Below the pieces are notes generated by a model. It worked only from the letters and a program-made list of their open reading frames with translations, was not told the origin of the DNA and did no database searches. Made by a program: the position numbers and the translations under genes. DNA of 64,000 bases from Nansenia antarctica (lineage: Eukaryota; Chordata; Actinopteri; Argentiniformes; Microstomatidae): positions 55,859,309 to 55,923,308 of the forward strand of contig OZ022346.1 in NCBI GenBank assembly GCA_963989245.1, in the 5' to 3' direction. Numbering within the stretch: position 1 is the first letter of the stretch; each line of letters starts with the position of its first letter. This document shows, in pieces, positions 33,914 through 48,849 of this stretch.

Positions 33914-36130
33914 CATCTCCCTGTCTCCCTGTCTCCCTCTCTCCCTGTCTCCCTCTCTCCCTGTCTCTCTGTCTCCCTGTCTCCCTGTCTCTCTGTCTCC
34001 CTGTCTCCCTGTCTCCCTGTCTCCCTCTCTCCCTGTCTCCCTGCCTCCCTCTCTCCCTGTCTCTCTGTCTCCCTGTCTCCCTGTCTCCCTGCCTCCCTCT
34101 CTCCCTGTCTCTCTGTCTCCCTGTCTCTCTGTCTCCCTGTCTCTCTGTCTCTCTGTCTCTCTGTCTCCCTGCCTCCCTGTCTCCCTGCCTCCCTGTCTCC
34201 CTGTCTCTCTGTCTCCCTGCCTCCCTGTCTCCCTGTCTCTCTCTCTCCCTGTCTCTCTGTCTCCCTGCCTCCCTGTCTCCCTGTCTCCCTGTCTCCCTGT
34301 CTCCCTGTCTCCCTGTCTCTCTGTCTCCCTCTCTCCCTGTCTCCCTGTCTCTCTGTCTCCCTCTCTCCCTGTCTCCCTGTCTCCCTGTCTCTCTCTCTCC
34401 CTGTCTCTCTGTCTCCCTGCCTCCCTGTCTCCCTGTCTCCCTGTCTCTCTGTCTCCCTCTCTCCCTGTCTCCCTGTCTCTCTGTCTCCCTCTCTCCCTGT
34501 CTCCCTGTCTCTCTGTCTCCCTCTCTCCCTGTCTCCCTGTCTCCCTGTCTCTCTCTCTCCCTCTCTCCCTGTCTCCCTCTCTCCCTGCCTCCCTCTCTCC
34601 CTGCCTCCCTGTCTCTCTCTCTGTCTCTCTGTCTCCCTGCCTCTCTGTCTCCCTGCCTCCCTGTCTCCCTGTCTCTCTCTCTCCCTGTCTCTCTGCCTCC
34701 CTGTCTCCCTGTCTCTCTCTCTCCCTGTCTCTCTGTCTCCCTGCCTCCCTGTCTCCCTGTCTCTCTCTCTCCCTGTCTCTCTGTCTCCCTGCCTCTCTGT
34801 CTCCCTGTCTCCCTGTCTCCCTGTCTCCCTGCCTCCCTGTCTCCCTGCCTCCCTGTCTCTCTGTCTCCCTCTCTCCCTGCCTCCCTGTCTCCCTGCCTCC
34901 CTGTCTCTCTGTCTCCCTGCCTCCCTGTCTCCCTGTCTCTCTCTCTCCCTGTCTCTCTGTCTCCCTGCCTCCCTGTCTCCCTGTCTCTCTCTCTCCCTGT
35001 CTCTCTGTCTCCCTGCCTCTCTGTCTCCCTGCCTCCCTGTCTCTCTGTCTCCCTGTCTCCCTGTCTCCCTGCCTCCCTGTCTCCCTGCCTCCCTGTCTCT
35101 CTGTCTCCCTCTCTCCCTCTCTCCCTGCCTCCCTGTCTCCCTGTCTCCCTCTCTCCCTGTCTCCCTGTCTCTCTGTCTCCCTGTCTCCCTCTCTCCCTGT
35201 GTCCCTGTCTCCCTGTCTCCCTGTCTCTCTGTCTCTCTGTCTCTCTGTCTCCCTGTCTCCCTGTCTCTCTGTCTCTCTGTCTCTCTGTCTCTCTGTCTCC
35301 CTGCCTCTCTGTCTCCCTCTCTCCCTGTCTCCCTGCCTCCCTGTCTCTCTGTCTCCCTGCCTCCCTGTCTCCCTGTCTCTCTGTCTCTCTGTCTCTCTCT
35401 CTCCCTGTCTCTCTGTCTCCCTGTCTCTCTGTCTCCCTGTCTCTCTGTCTCCCTGCCTCCCTGTCTCTCTGTCTCCCTGTCTCTCTGTCTCCCTGGCTCC
35501 CTGTCTCTCTGTCTCCCGGTCTCTCTCTCTCCCTGTCTCTCTGTCTCCCTGTCTCTCTGTCTCCCTGTCTCTCTCTCTCCCTGTCTCTCTCTCTCCCTGT
35601 CTCTCTCTCTCCCTGTCTCTCTGTCTCCCTCTCTCCCTCTCTCCCTGTCTCCCTGTCTCTCTGTCTCCCTGCCTCCCTGTCTCCCTGTCTCCCTGTCTCT
35701 CTCTCTCCTTGTCTCTCTGTCTCCCTGCCTCTCTGTCTCCCTCTCTGTCTCCCTGCCTCCCTGTCTCTCTGTCTCCCTGTCTCTCTCTCTCTCTCTCTCC
35801 CTGTCTCCCTCTCTCCCTCTCTCCCTGTCTCCCTGTCTCTCTGTCTCCCTGCCTCCCTGTCTCCCTGCCTCCCTGTCTCCCTCTCTCCCTCTCTCCCTGT
35901 CTCCCTCTCTCCCTCTCTCCCTGTCTCCCTCTCTCCCTCTCTCTCTGTCTCCCTGCCTCCCTGTCTCCCTGTCTCTCTCTCTCCCTGTCTCTCTGTCTCC
36001 CTGCCTCTCTGTCTCTCTGTCTCCCTGTCTCCCTGTCTCTCTCTCTCCCTGTCTCTCTGTCTCCCTGCCTCTCTGTCTCCCTCTCTGTCTCCCTGTCTCC
36101 CTGCCTCCCTGTCTCTCTGTCTCCCTCTCT
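33914..36130. repeat. 8-bp repeat (CTCCCTGT)n, 2.2 kb
   Basis: About 277 units of 8 bp whose variants are CTCCCTGT, CTCTCTGT, CTCCCTCT and CTCCCTGC. The variants form longer recurring phrases, so the array grew partly by copying multi-unit blocks. Confidence 0.97.
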
Positions 36131-36248
36131 TCATCTCAGCGCTGCTATCCCGTGAGGTGGCCCAGACTCCAGCTACGCCACACAACAGCATAATCCTGCT
36201 GGTTTATGGGTGGATGAGGTAAACTGATGATGCAGAACTCATCTGAAA

Positions 36249-38702
<2,454 letters not shown>

Positions 38703-38707
38703 ACTCA

Positions 38708-38749
<42 letters not shown>

Positions 38750-38844
38750 CATAGACAAACCCAGATGCATATCACTCTGTGGATACACATACACACACAC
38801 ACACGCACACACATAGATAAACGCAGATACATATCACCCTGTGG

Positions 38845-38883
<39 letters not shown>
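38703..38883. repeat. Three (AC)n blocks with a duplicated spacer
   Basis: (AC)n at 38707-38746, 38789-38813 and 38847-38880. The spacer CAGATGCATATCACTCTGTG recurs as CAGATACATATCACCCTGTG, so an about 63-bp unit was duplicated. Confidence 0.93.
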
Positions 38884-38993
38884 CACACTCCATTGAGAGA
38901 AAGCCTGAAAGAGGATATGTGAAACGTGACCCAGATTAAATAAACTCTGACTGTGTTGTGACCCTGTCTGACTGTGTTGTGACCCTGTCGCAG

Positions 38994-39826
38994 TCACCCC
39001 CCCCCTCTGCAGACACCCCCCCCCCCTCTGCAGACACCCCCCCCCCCTCTGCAGACACCCCCCCCCCTCTGCAGACACCCCCCCTCTGCAGACACCCCCC
39101 CCCTCTGCAGACACCCCCCCCCCTCTGCAGACACCCTCCCCCCTCTGCAGACACCCCCCCCCTCTGCAGACACCCCCCCCCTCTGCAGACACCTCCCCCC
39201 CCCTCTGCAGACACCCCCCCCCCTCTGCAGACACCCCCCCCCCCTCTGCAGACACCCCCCCCTCTGCAGACACCCCCCCCCCCCTCTGCAGACACCCCCC
39301 CCTCTGCAGACACCCCCCCCTCTGCAGACACCCCCCCCCCTCTGCAGACACCCCCCCCCCTCTGCAGACACCCCCCCTCTCTGCAGACACCCCCCCCCCT
39401 CTGCAGACACCCCCCCCTCCTCTGCAGACACCCCCCCCTCTCTGCAGACACCCCCCCCCCCTCTGCAGACACCCCCCCTCTCTGCAGACACCCCCCCTCT
39501 CTGCAGACACCCCCCCTCTCTGCAGACACCCCCCCCCCTCTGCAGACACCCCCCCTCTCTGCAGACACCCCCCCTCTCTGCAGACACCCCCCCCCCCTCT
39601 GCAGACACCCCCCCTCTCTGCAGACACCCCCCCCCTCTGCAGACACCCCCCACCCCCCTCTGCAGACACCCCCCCTCTCTGCAGACACCCCCCCCCCTCT
39701 GCAGACACCCCCCCCCCCTCTGCAGACACCCCCCCCCTCTGCAGACACCCCCCCCCTCTGCAGACACCCCCCCCCTCTGCAGACACCCCCCCCCTCTGCA
39801 GACACCCCCCCCCCCCCCCTCTCTGC
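38994..39826. repeat. CTCTGCAGACACCCCCC minisatellite
   Basis: About 45 units of 17-21 bp. CTCTGCAGACAC is constant and the C-run varies from about 6 to 12. The minus strand is G-rich (GGGGGGTGTCTGCAG). Confidence 0.96.
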
Positions 39827-41158
39827 AGCGCGGGGGCTCCTGTCCCTGCCACGGCCCCTCTGTCTATAAACATTGTTCCCGTCAAGCCCAGGCAGTAACT
39901 CACCTGCCAGCGTGCTCAGCGTTATATAAGTTATATAAGACATCTCTGTGTTTTCACAGTAGGAATTTAAAACACCGCCTTCCATGTCTCAAGGGCTAGT
40001 GAATAAACCTTAGTAGAGAAAAGGAAATCATAAAGAATACCATATCAAAAGCTGTTACTGCATATCATACAGTGAGATGGCAGATCTAGCTCCCGAAGAT
40101 ACCTACTTTCAATATGAACACGACTAGCTTTTTTTGTCTGTGTTGCATAACACTGCATAACGTTGGATGACCTCTGCATGACCTCTGCATGACCTCTGCG
40201 TGACCTCTGCCCCGGTCATCATTCAGAATGAGGGATGGTAACGTTTCCTTGGATGAACAAAGGTTGAAATATTGAAGCTAATTAAGTAATTAATTGATAC
40301 ATAATTGCATCAAGGTCTCCTGAAATTAATGTTGTGACACGCATGAGCGACCGGCAATCATCTTTTTCCCCCCACCAATTTGGAGCTGTCATTAAAAGGG
40401 ATAATTCAACATTACCAAAATGTGTTTCAAATATGATCATTTGGGTGAGCCATCACTTTAATAATAATCATAATTATACGTTATAATTAGGTCGGCAAGG
40501 TCGGCAAGTTAGGAGCCTAAACTGAACCCCTCACCTAATTTTCCTAATGTTCAGAAATGGTTGTGTTGTATTTATCTTGGTTAAAGAAAAAGCACCTACA
40601 GCTAAAAGGAACATCCACCTCTATACTGTACTATACTACATCGCCATATATTCATGCTGATGATGTGTCACATCTCTTTAGAATCAAACCTGCAAACCGC
40701 GAGGTCATTAGAATTGTAGGCGAGAGTTTGTTTTGCCACTGACTGTCATTGGAGCTGCACTGTGGCTGAATCTGTCACACACGATTAGCACAACGGCATC
40801 AACGCTGGCTGATTGAATTAGAGCTATTGAGAGAGGTGGTTTTCTAGTAATCTTCTGAGGGAGGGAGTGACAGCGGAGGACGTGGCACGTTCATCTGAGC
40901 GTTTGACCGTGTTAAAGGTTCCCAGACCACAAGGTTGTCTCGTTGTCAGATTTGATTAGGTGATTCAGACAAAGTGTGATTCAGACAAAGTGTGCTATTC
41001 ATGAAAATACCTCTCAAAAATGGTGCTATATGATATCACAGAAAGATGGTCACTGTCAAAATGGTATGTCGCTTTTTGGCAAATACTAGTGTATTACTAA
41101 ATACTAAAATAGTTAGTGTATTACTTTCAGACAAGATATTTGACTGTGTATTTGAGCC
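39827..41158. other. No gene recognised
   Basis: Mostly unique, AT-rich. CTCTGCATGACC occurs about four times at 40171-40210. No coding motif. Confidence 0.45.
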
Positions 41159-41290
41159 GTATTGGAGATGTATTGGAGATGTATTTGAGATGTATTGGAG
41201 ATGTATTGGAGATGTATTTGAGGTGTATTGGAGATGTATTGGAGATGTATTTGAGGTGTATTGGAGATGTATTGGAGATGTATTCGAGAT
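41159..41290. repeat. 11-bp repeat with 33-bp higher-order structure
   Basis: Twelve 11-bp units. Every third unit is the variant GTATTTGAGRT (last one GTATTCGAGAT) after two GTATTGGAGAT, giving four 33-bp superunits. Confidence 0.97.
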
Positions 41291-42140
41291 GACAGCTATG
41301 TGCTGGTTGTCTATGCATTTAGAGCACTGGAGCACTACATTATTAAACAGTATATTCATTTATTCTGCACAATTCTCAGACAAGTGCCACATCAGATTAA
41401 TTAACTTAATATCCTTGTCCTGCATTAGATCAGCAGTCTGGGGTGTCTGTATGGGTAGAATGGGCTGCTCTGCTGTCCACTGCTATCTTTCATTCGTCCT
41501 TATCTCTTTGGATTCAGAAACGGAGGTTCAAAGGTGACTGACAGATATAGGCGCTCTGCTCAAAAGATCCAATGATCTGATCAGACACTTTGCATAAGCG
41601 AGCCGCCCCTGGCAGCACTCAGCCTCTGTGACTTATGGAGCTGTGTGTTTATTATGTGTGTTTGCATCCGGGGAAGGCAGTCGTGTCCTCAGCACAAGGG
41701 CAGAGCTCCATCTTGCCCTCTCTTCCTGAAGCTAATGGTCTTGTCCCACTCCTGGGTGTTTTCACTTAGAAAACTTGGCCCAGGTCCTTCCAAAATAACT
41801 CAGTTGAGAATGGAGGCTGGGGATACAGATACAGATGCGGCCAATTCAGCAATTCCAATTCAGAAATGTAACTTCAGGTTAACAGAACAGATTTTTACTC
41901 AGACAGAACTCACGGAATGGGAAGTAAATGATTTCCGTTGGTTTGTGAGGTTTTCGTGCGTCCAGATATGAGGCCGTTCAACCTCTCGTCTTTGCACTCA
42001 TCTTGTACAGTCACAATATGGTTTCTCTAATGCTTCGTCTGTGAAAGAAGTTTGTCTATAATAATAATAATTTTGTCTATAACCATACTCAGGATATTGT
42101 GTGCATGTTGTGTTACAATATATATATTTAAAGGGATAAA
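41291..42140. other. No gene recognised
   Basis: Unique-looking. The open frame at 41645-41971 shows no domain, splice or codon signal I can support. Confidence 0.45.
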
Positions 42141-42505
42141 CACAAAGCTCTCACTGGCATAGCACCAGAATATTTGAAAGACCTGTAGCTAGCATATCAG
42201 CCCAGTAGAGCTCTCAGGTCTTCTGACACTGGTTTTCTCTGTGTACCACATGTCCAACATAAGAGATTTGGTGAGGCTGCATTCTCATGTTATACACCCA
42301 GATTGTGTCTCACTGCCAGTTTACATTAGGGATGCAACCTCAGCAAAATATGTTCAAGTCAAGACTAAAAACCCATCTTTTTAATATTGCCTTTAAATTA
42401 CAAAATAATTAAATTAAGATTATATAATGATTAAAGCACATTGAGCTGCAACGTTTGCAGAAAAAGCGCTATACAAATAAAGTTATTATTATTAATATTA
42501 TAAAC
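42141..42505 (+). mobile_element. L2-like LINE 3' end (unexpanded copy)
   Basis: Plus-strand remains of a reverse transcriptase C-terminus (LTGIAPEYLKDL, SRALRSSDTGF, RFGEAAFSCYTP and a KPIFLI end, with stops). They are followed by AGCACATTGAGCTGCAACGT, GCGCTATACAAATAAAG and an ATT tail. It is the same family as 55403-56040 in the opposite orientation, and holds a single copy of the segment that is tandemly repeated there. Confidence 0.85.
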
Positions 42506-45114
42506 CATGTTTAAACCAAATCCATAAACCCATGGATTTACACACCAGTTCTAGAACCCTCAATATTCTAGAACCCTCAATATTCCTTTTATTGAATCCC
42601 CTCATATCATTCATTATTCATTCTGTGATGATGGGTGAACTGAAGTGGAATAGTTCAAATCACCTAATCATGATGATACCTAACTCAATTATATTCTCTG
42701 TGTTTGTCCCCCCGCCAAGACCACAGAGGCGATTACCATTAGAAGCAGGCAGCAGCACATAATTTAGTCCCAACACCGTTGAGACTGTGAATATATTTGT
42801 GGCGAGAAACTTCCAGTTCAAGGGCAGACTTTTTCATTCTTTCACTTCCATCAGGGATTGGTTGGGCTATATTCATTAGCTGATTATCATTTGTTTCTCA
42901 GCGAGTTGGTATTATCTTAGGACCGATACTGTGTAGTGTAATGGCTAGAGGATTTAATTACGTTGCCCGCAATCTGATGATTGCATACTAAACTGTGTTG
43001 GGAGGGTTTTTATGAGGCTGTTGCAGTCCTTATCATTCCATTAGTGTGACTGGTGTGCAGACTCATGAACAAAGGACCGTATGCAGATTATGATCATATC
43101 AGAGTCAGTAATTAAGCCCTTCGTTTGAATTGAAGTGTTGAAAGCCACCGAAATCTAGGGCTCGGAGACGCAATTGGTATTCAGTCGGCCTACAATAATA
43201 TTCATTCGATAACATTAAATTATTCTATTCATTTCCATGTGGGAAATGGCCGTCTCTGTGTCACAGCACCCTCTGCTCACCGAGCACGATACTAATCTTT
43301 CTTTATCAAAGAAGTTTGCAGGGCGAATCGCAACGTGGGTCCGTTGGGTCGATTGAATTGATGGCAGGCAGGTAGCGCCTCCGATCAAACCAACTGTTTT
43401 AACGCGCTGCCAGGCTCGTGGAGAGAGAAACACGGTTCTTTGATGAAAAGGCTTATGGGGGGTCACAATGAGAAAACACGGCGATTGTTGTGATTAGAAC
43501 AGAAACCCTCTGGAGGGTCGAAGACGCTCCTTTGTTAGTCTGGGATTAGGCCGCCGTGAACCGGCGCTCCGACAAATTGGATTAGAACCGCTGCGAGGGA
43601 ATTAGAGCACACACCGTGGCGAATTGATTGGGACTGAAATGGTAATACAAAGGACACCCCCCTCCACCCCTCCACCCCTAACCCCATTTCAAATTGTCAG
43701 AGGTAACGAGGGAATACAATTCCTTCAACGTGGGAGGGGGTTTCAGATGAGATTTGCTGGATCAAAGAATTCCCTTATGTAGTCTAGAATGTATTACAGA
43801 TTACTAGATCTGCACTAGATCTGCACTGGAAGCCTCCATGTATTGTACTTCATTGATCAAGTTAAAACACTATTTTATCTATCGATCCACCCTCTGGAAA
43901 CCCCTCATTGGTTTCTAGATTTTTTTGCTTGCACAGCTTCCTAATTATTAAGTCATATATCATAGGACATCATTCATATCATTGGAGTCACGTTTCATTA
44001 TTGAAAGACCATTATGAGCATGATCTAAAATGGCCTTTCACTCAGAAGAAATGAGACGTGAAAAAGAGTAATTGATTGAATGGAGCCAGAACCTCTGGGC
44101 TCTCAGACCTGACATCTGTCTGACATCTATCTGACATCTATTGTGTTATCCTGAATGTCAGCCTCCTCTCCCAGACACAGAGTGATTCATGGCTGTCTTT
44201 ATATTCAGTTCATGCTGAAGATGCCGGCGCTGCTTTGCTTTGTAGCCATATTCCTCTGGCTTGTGTTGTGCGTGTTTGTCTCTCTCAGAGTGTTACAGTT
44301 ATATAAAGCCTCCACCCATCCCGGGTATGCGTGGGCAGACATATCACTAAAAGGAGGTGGACTAAGGACAATTTTTGGTTTTTGTTTGTTTTTAGGGAAA
44401 ACACTCGACCTTCGACACAAAATATTTATCGAGCAGTTCCAGGAAAAGCAACGGTAAACGCTAAATGTAATCGGTGTATATTCATGGAGTATTGAGGTAT
44501 TTAGACACCTCAGTAATACAGTACTTATTTAGCCTGAGCTAAATCGTCCTCAGGTACACCTAAACATAAGGGGCCTTCTGTCAGATCTTAGCCCAGCTAG
44601 GAGCCTGTCACACCGCCAGCGCTAACGCACTAATACGACCCTGCAGCAACGCAGATAGAGGTCTTATTCCAACTCCCGTCAGCGAGAGCTTGTGTACACA
44701 GAGGGACGGAGCTGCTGTTCATTAATTGATAAGAGGCTCCACTCGGTAACCATCGGACTAACATCCTCATCTCTGTTTCTGGGAATCCTAGCGTATACGT
44801 TATGAGAATGATAAGCAAATGCATGCTACCCACTTTACATCCCCCTTAAGCCTGGGACTGAACTTAATTGGCTCTCTTTTTTACTCACTTTCACTCACAC
44901 TCGCTGACCTTTAAGACCTATTGAACTCACCCCCCCACCCTCTAGGGCTGGGTATCGGCACAATACTTATCACGATACGTTGGTAATGCTATGATACTAT
45001 TGTGATGCATTGCATACAGCGATACATAGAGATACTCTACATACTGTATATGCACCGAATATTTGACAAATCCTACTGCGCTGGGTATACCACCTTGGTA
45101 GTCAGTACAGTATG
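42506..45114. other. No gene recognised
   Basis: The longest repeat-poor stretch of the window. 43480-43650 (GTGATTAGAACAG, GGGATTAGGCCGCC, AATTGGATTAGAACC, GGGAATTAGAGC) is full of ATTAG/TAAT words and is a candidate regulatory element. 44155-44457 is open but has no known motif. Confidence 0.4.
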
Positions 45115-46340
45115 TACAGTGGGAGATATAAGTATTCAACACATCAACAATTTTTTCATTCAACATATTTCCATCAGCTATTCACATGATGTTTAGACCA
45201 GACATTGGTAATAACTCAATAAAACTACATAGCTAAAGAAATGGTAACACTAATTATATTGTGACTAAAAAAGGCTTATGTGTTTCCAATGGCAGCTTTG
45301 TTTCCAAAGGCAGCTTCAAGACGCTTCCTATACGAAAGAACTAATCTCTCACAGTGATCAGGTGGGACTTTGGCCCATTCTTCAACACAGACAGTCTTTA
45401 AATGAAGATTCCCGGGGGCCTGCTGGTGAATCTTGATCTTCAGTTCCTTCCACACATCTCAATTGAATCTCAGATTGACTGGGCACAGTCCAACACCTTT
45501 ATTTTCTTCCTCTTAAACCAATTGAGTCTCCTTCGCAGTATCGTTGTGCTGCTGGAACAGTCTCATCCTCATCATCCTGGTTGATGGCAACAGATCCTTC
45601 TCAAGAATCTCCCAGGATATGGCTCCATTTATTCATCTTCCCTTCGATAATGTGGATTCCACCAGTATCATGTGAAGAGAAAGAGCCCCGTACCATGATG
45701 CTTCCACCTCTGAACTTCTCTGTAGGTGTGGTATCTTTAGGATCATATGCAGAGCCATTTCTCCTCCAAACATGGCACGTTGTATTGTTGCTGAAAAGTT
45801 CGATTTGTGTCTCGTCTAACCAGACTAAATTCTCCCAGTAATCTACAGACTTCTCCAAATGTTCTGTGGCAAACGTCATACGAGCTTCAACATGCCTTTT
45901 CTTCAGTAATGGAGTCTTCTGGGGTGATCGCGAATGGAGACCGTGGCGGTGGAGTGCATTGCCTATTGTTTTCTTTGTGACAACTGTACTCGTTGCTTCC
46001 AGGTCTTTCTGGAGCTCTGCTGAAGTGATCCTTGGCTCTTGGGCTGCCCTTCTGACTAACTTTGAGCTTCTGTGCATGGCCGATTGATGGTTGAGTGATG
46101 TTCCTTCCACTTGTGGATAACGGCCCCGATGGTGCTTATAGGAACATTTGAGTTGAGAAATCCGTCGGTAACTAGTGACATTCCTATGCTGCTCAACAAT
46201 CTTGTTGCAAAGGTCTTGGGAGAGCTCTTTGCCTCTACCCATCATGAGATGTTTCTTGCAGATGTTTCTTGGTGACACAATGATTTGCACTAACCCAGCG
46301 GATTCAAATTAGCACAGGGAGGAGAACTCATAAGTGCTTT
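45115..46340 (-). mobile_element. Tc1-like transposon, decayed
   Basis: The left end at 45115 is TACAGTGGGAGATATAAGTA, the form of a common fish Tc1 terminus next to a TA. A minus-strand transposase relic fills the middle. No matching right terminus is clear near 46300-46340, so that end is decayed and its limit approximate. Confidence 0.85.
45250..46244 (-). pseudogene. Tc1/mariner transposase pseudogene
   Basis: The minus-strand frame starts with MGRGKELSQDLCNKIVEQHR (helix-turn-helix region) and passes EPRITSAELQKDL. It reaches the first catalytic aspartate in LVWLDETQIELF, then VWRRNGSAYDP and GGSIMVRGSFSS. A stop follows HILGDS at about 45601. Further matches to the C-terminal part (APGNLHLKTVCVEEWAKVPP, then ERLVLSYRKRLEAAFGNKAA) occur in other frames down to about 45250. 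At least one frameshift lies in the second-aspartate region and another in the N-terminal linker. It is not functional. Confidence 0.88.
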
Positions 46341-46639
46341 TTCTTCCTGTTTCTTACGTCCTGGGCTTCTGTCTGTGTGGGGTATTTTCTCTGTGTTTCT
46401 GTGATGTTGTATCCTAACCTAAGCGGTGAGGTCAGGGCTGCAACCCCAGAGCTGCCTGGCCGCCTCAGCTGGGGGAACTGGATCACAAGCCAGCGTCGGT
46501 TACGGACGCAGCACGGCAGGGTGGAAGGGTGACCGCGCCCCAGGAGCGTGACCGCAGGGTGACCGCAGTGCCAAGGGCAGAACCTCTAACAGCCTTAATT
46601 GGTTGTAGTTACATAAGTGAATGGCTCCCTGTATACCGA
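46341..46639. other. No recognised feature
   Basis: Unique-looking. GGGTGACCGC occurs several times at 46520-46570. Confidence 0.4.
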
Positions 46640-46900
46640 GCCAAAGAGAGAGAGAGAGGGAGAGAGAGGGAGGGAGAGGGAGGGAGGGGAGAGAGAGAGA
46701 GGGAGAGAGGGAGGGAGGGGAGAGAGAGAGAGCGAGAGGAGGAGAGAGAGAGAGGGAGAGAGAGGGAGGGAGAGGGGGGAGAGAGAGAGCAAGAGGAGGG
46801 GAGAAGAGAAAGTGAGAGAGAAGAGAGGGAGAGGGAGGTAGGTAGGGATGGAGAGGGGGGAGAGAGAGGGTGAGATGGAGAGAGAGAGCAGGGAGATAGA
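46640..46900. repeat. GAGAGGGAGGG purine array
   Basis: Irregular purine-only units on the plus strand. Confidence 0.93.
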
Positions 46901-46953
46901 AGACAGACAAAGGGAGAGACATGACAGGCATGGCAAGGAGGAAAGAGAAGTAT

Positions 46954-47633
<680 letters not shown>

Positions 47634-48429
47634 CTCTAGAGCAGTGGTTCCCAACCTTTTTTGTCTTGTGTACCCCTTGAGCTGTTTTGCCATGCCAGAA
47701 GTACCCCCTCACTCATGCGTGTTGATTATTTCCCCAAAAAATCAATTAAACTCTAACTTGCAAATATAACATTTATTATACAACAGTTAGTTCCGACCAA
47801 GTAATTTGATTGGACAAGAGGCATTCCATGAGTGCCGATATACAGTATAACAGCACTGGGACTTTTAACTATATGTATCTGTCCACCGCACAGATGTTCT
47901 ATTACAGTTTTTTCCAATTTCTAACACAATAAAATTACATGCATAGCACAATTATTTAAACTGACACACAGAGAGCAAAACCTCTTCTCATGTCTCCAGA
48001 AAACACATTTTCTGCTTTACACACATTTTGCTATTCAAAATGGCACTTTTTAAATGCACTGAACACGGTTTTCTGCACACAACAATCTGACATAAAGTCA
48101 CATGTTTGCCATTTCAAAACATTGCCATTCAAAATTAGACTACATGAGCTAATTGGCCAATACATGTGCCACCTGGCCACCTCAATGGTTAATTGTTACC
48201 ACTTCAATCAGGAAAAAAAAACAGTGTACACCTACATGCCCACACACTCACTGAAAATAGAAAATAAATAAATAAATAATAATGAATTTGATTTGATATC
48301 TGTTTCTTTTCCTTTTCTCCTGCTCCTCTTTGGCTTCTGTCTGAGGTGCAGTGATGGCATCCTTTTCTCATCCCAGAGTCTTGACTGATGGGGAGAGGAA
48401 ACAGACAAGATGAGACAGGATAAAACGTA

Positions 48430-48484
<55 letters not shown>

Positions 48485-48615
48485 GAGAGAGAGAACACAT
48501 TCAAGACATTATGATTATCACAAATTCCCTCTCAGGGACAAGAGCTAATTGAACCAGAATATCATCACAATTGTCAGTTGCACTTGCAATACAGCCACCC
48601 ACACCCCCAACCATC

Positions 48616-48708
<93 letters not shown>

Positions 48709-48849
48709 AAACTTCTTATCTAACTCTACTGATTATTAATGAAAATCATTTGAACCACTCCCCTTTAATACATAGATATTTACACCATTGTGAAAAATAT
48801 TCTGACTCACCCAGTAGCAGTTGCAATTCTTTTTTTCATCAGTTGAGCT

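Noticed and set aside
33051..36191. 1034-codon and 765-codon open frames
   Set aside because: Produced by the CTCT and CTCCCTGT arrays. Leu/Ser/Pro or Arg/Glu/Gly strings only, no domain.
41645..41971. 108-codon plus-strand frame as a possible abtb3 exon
   Set aside because: No ankyrin or BTB similarity and no convincing splice sites at its borders.
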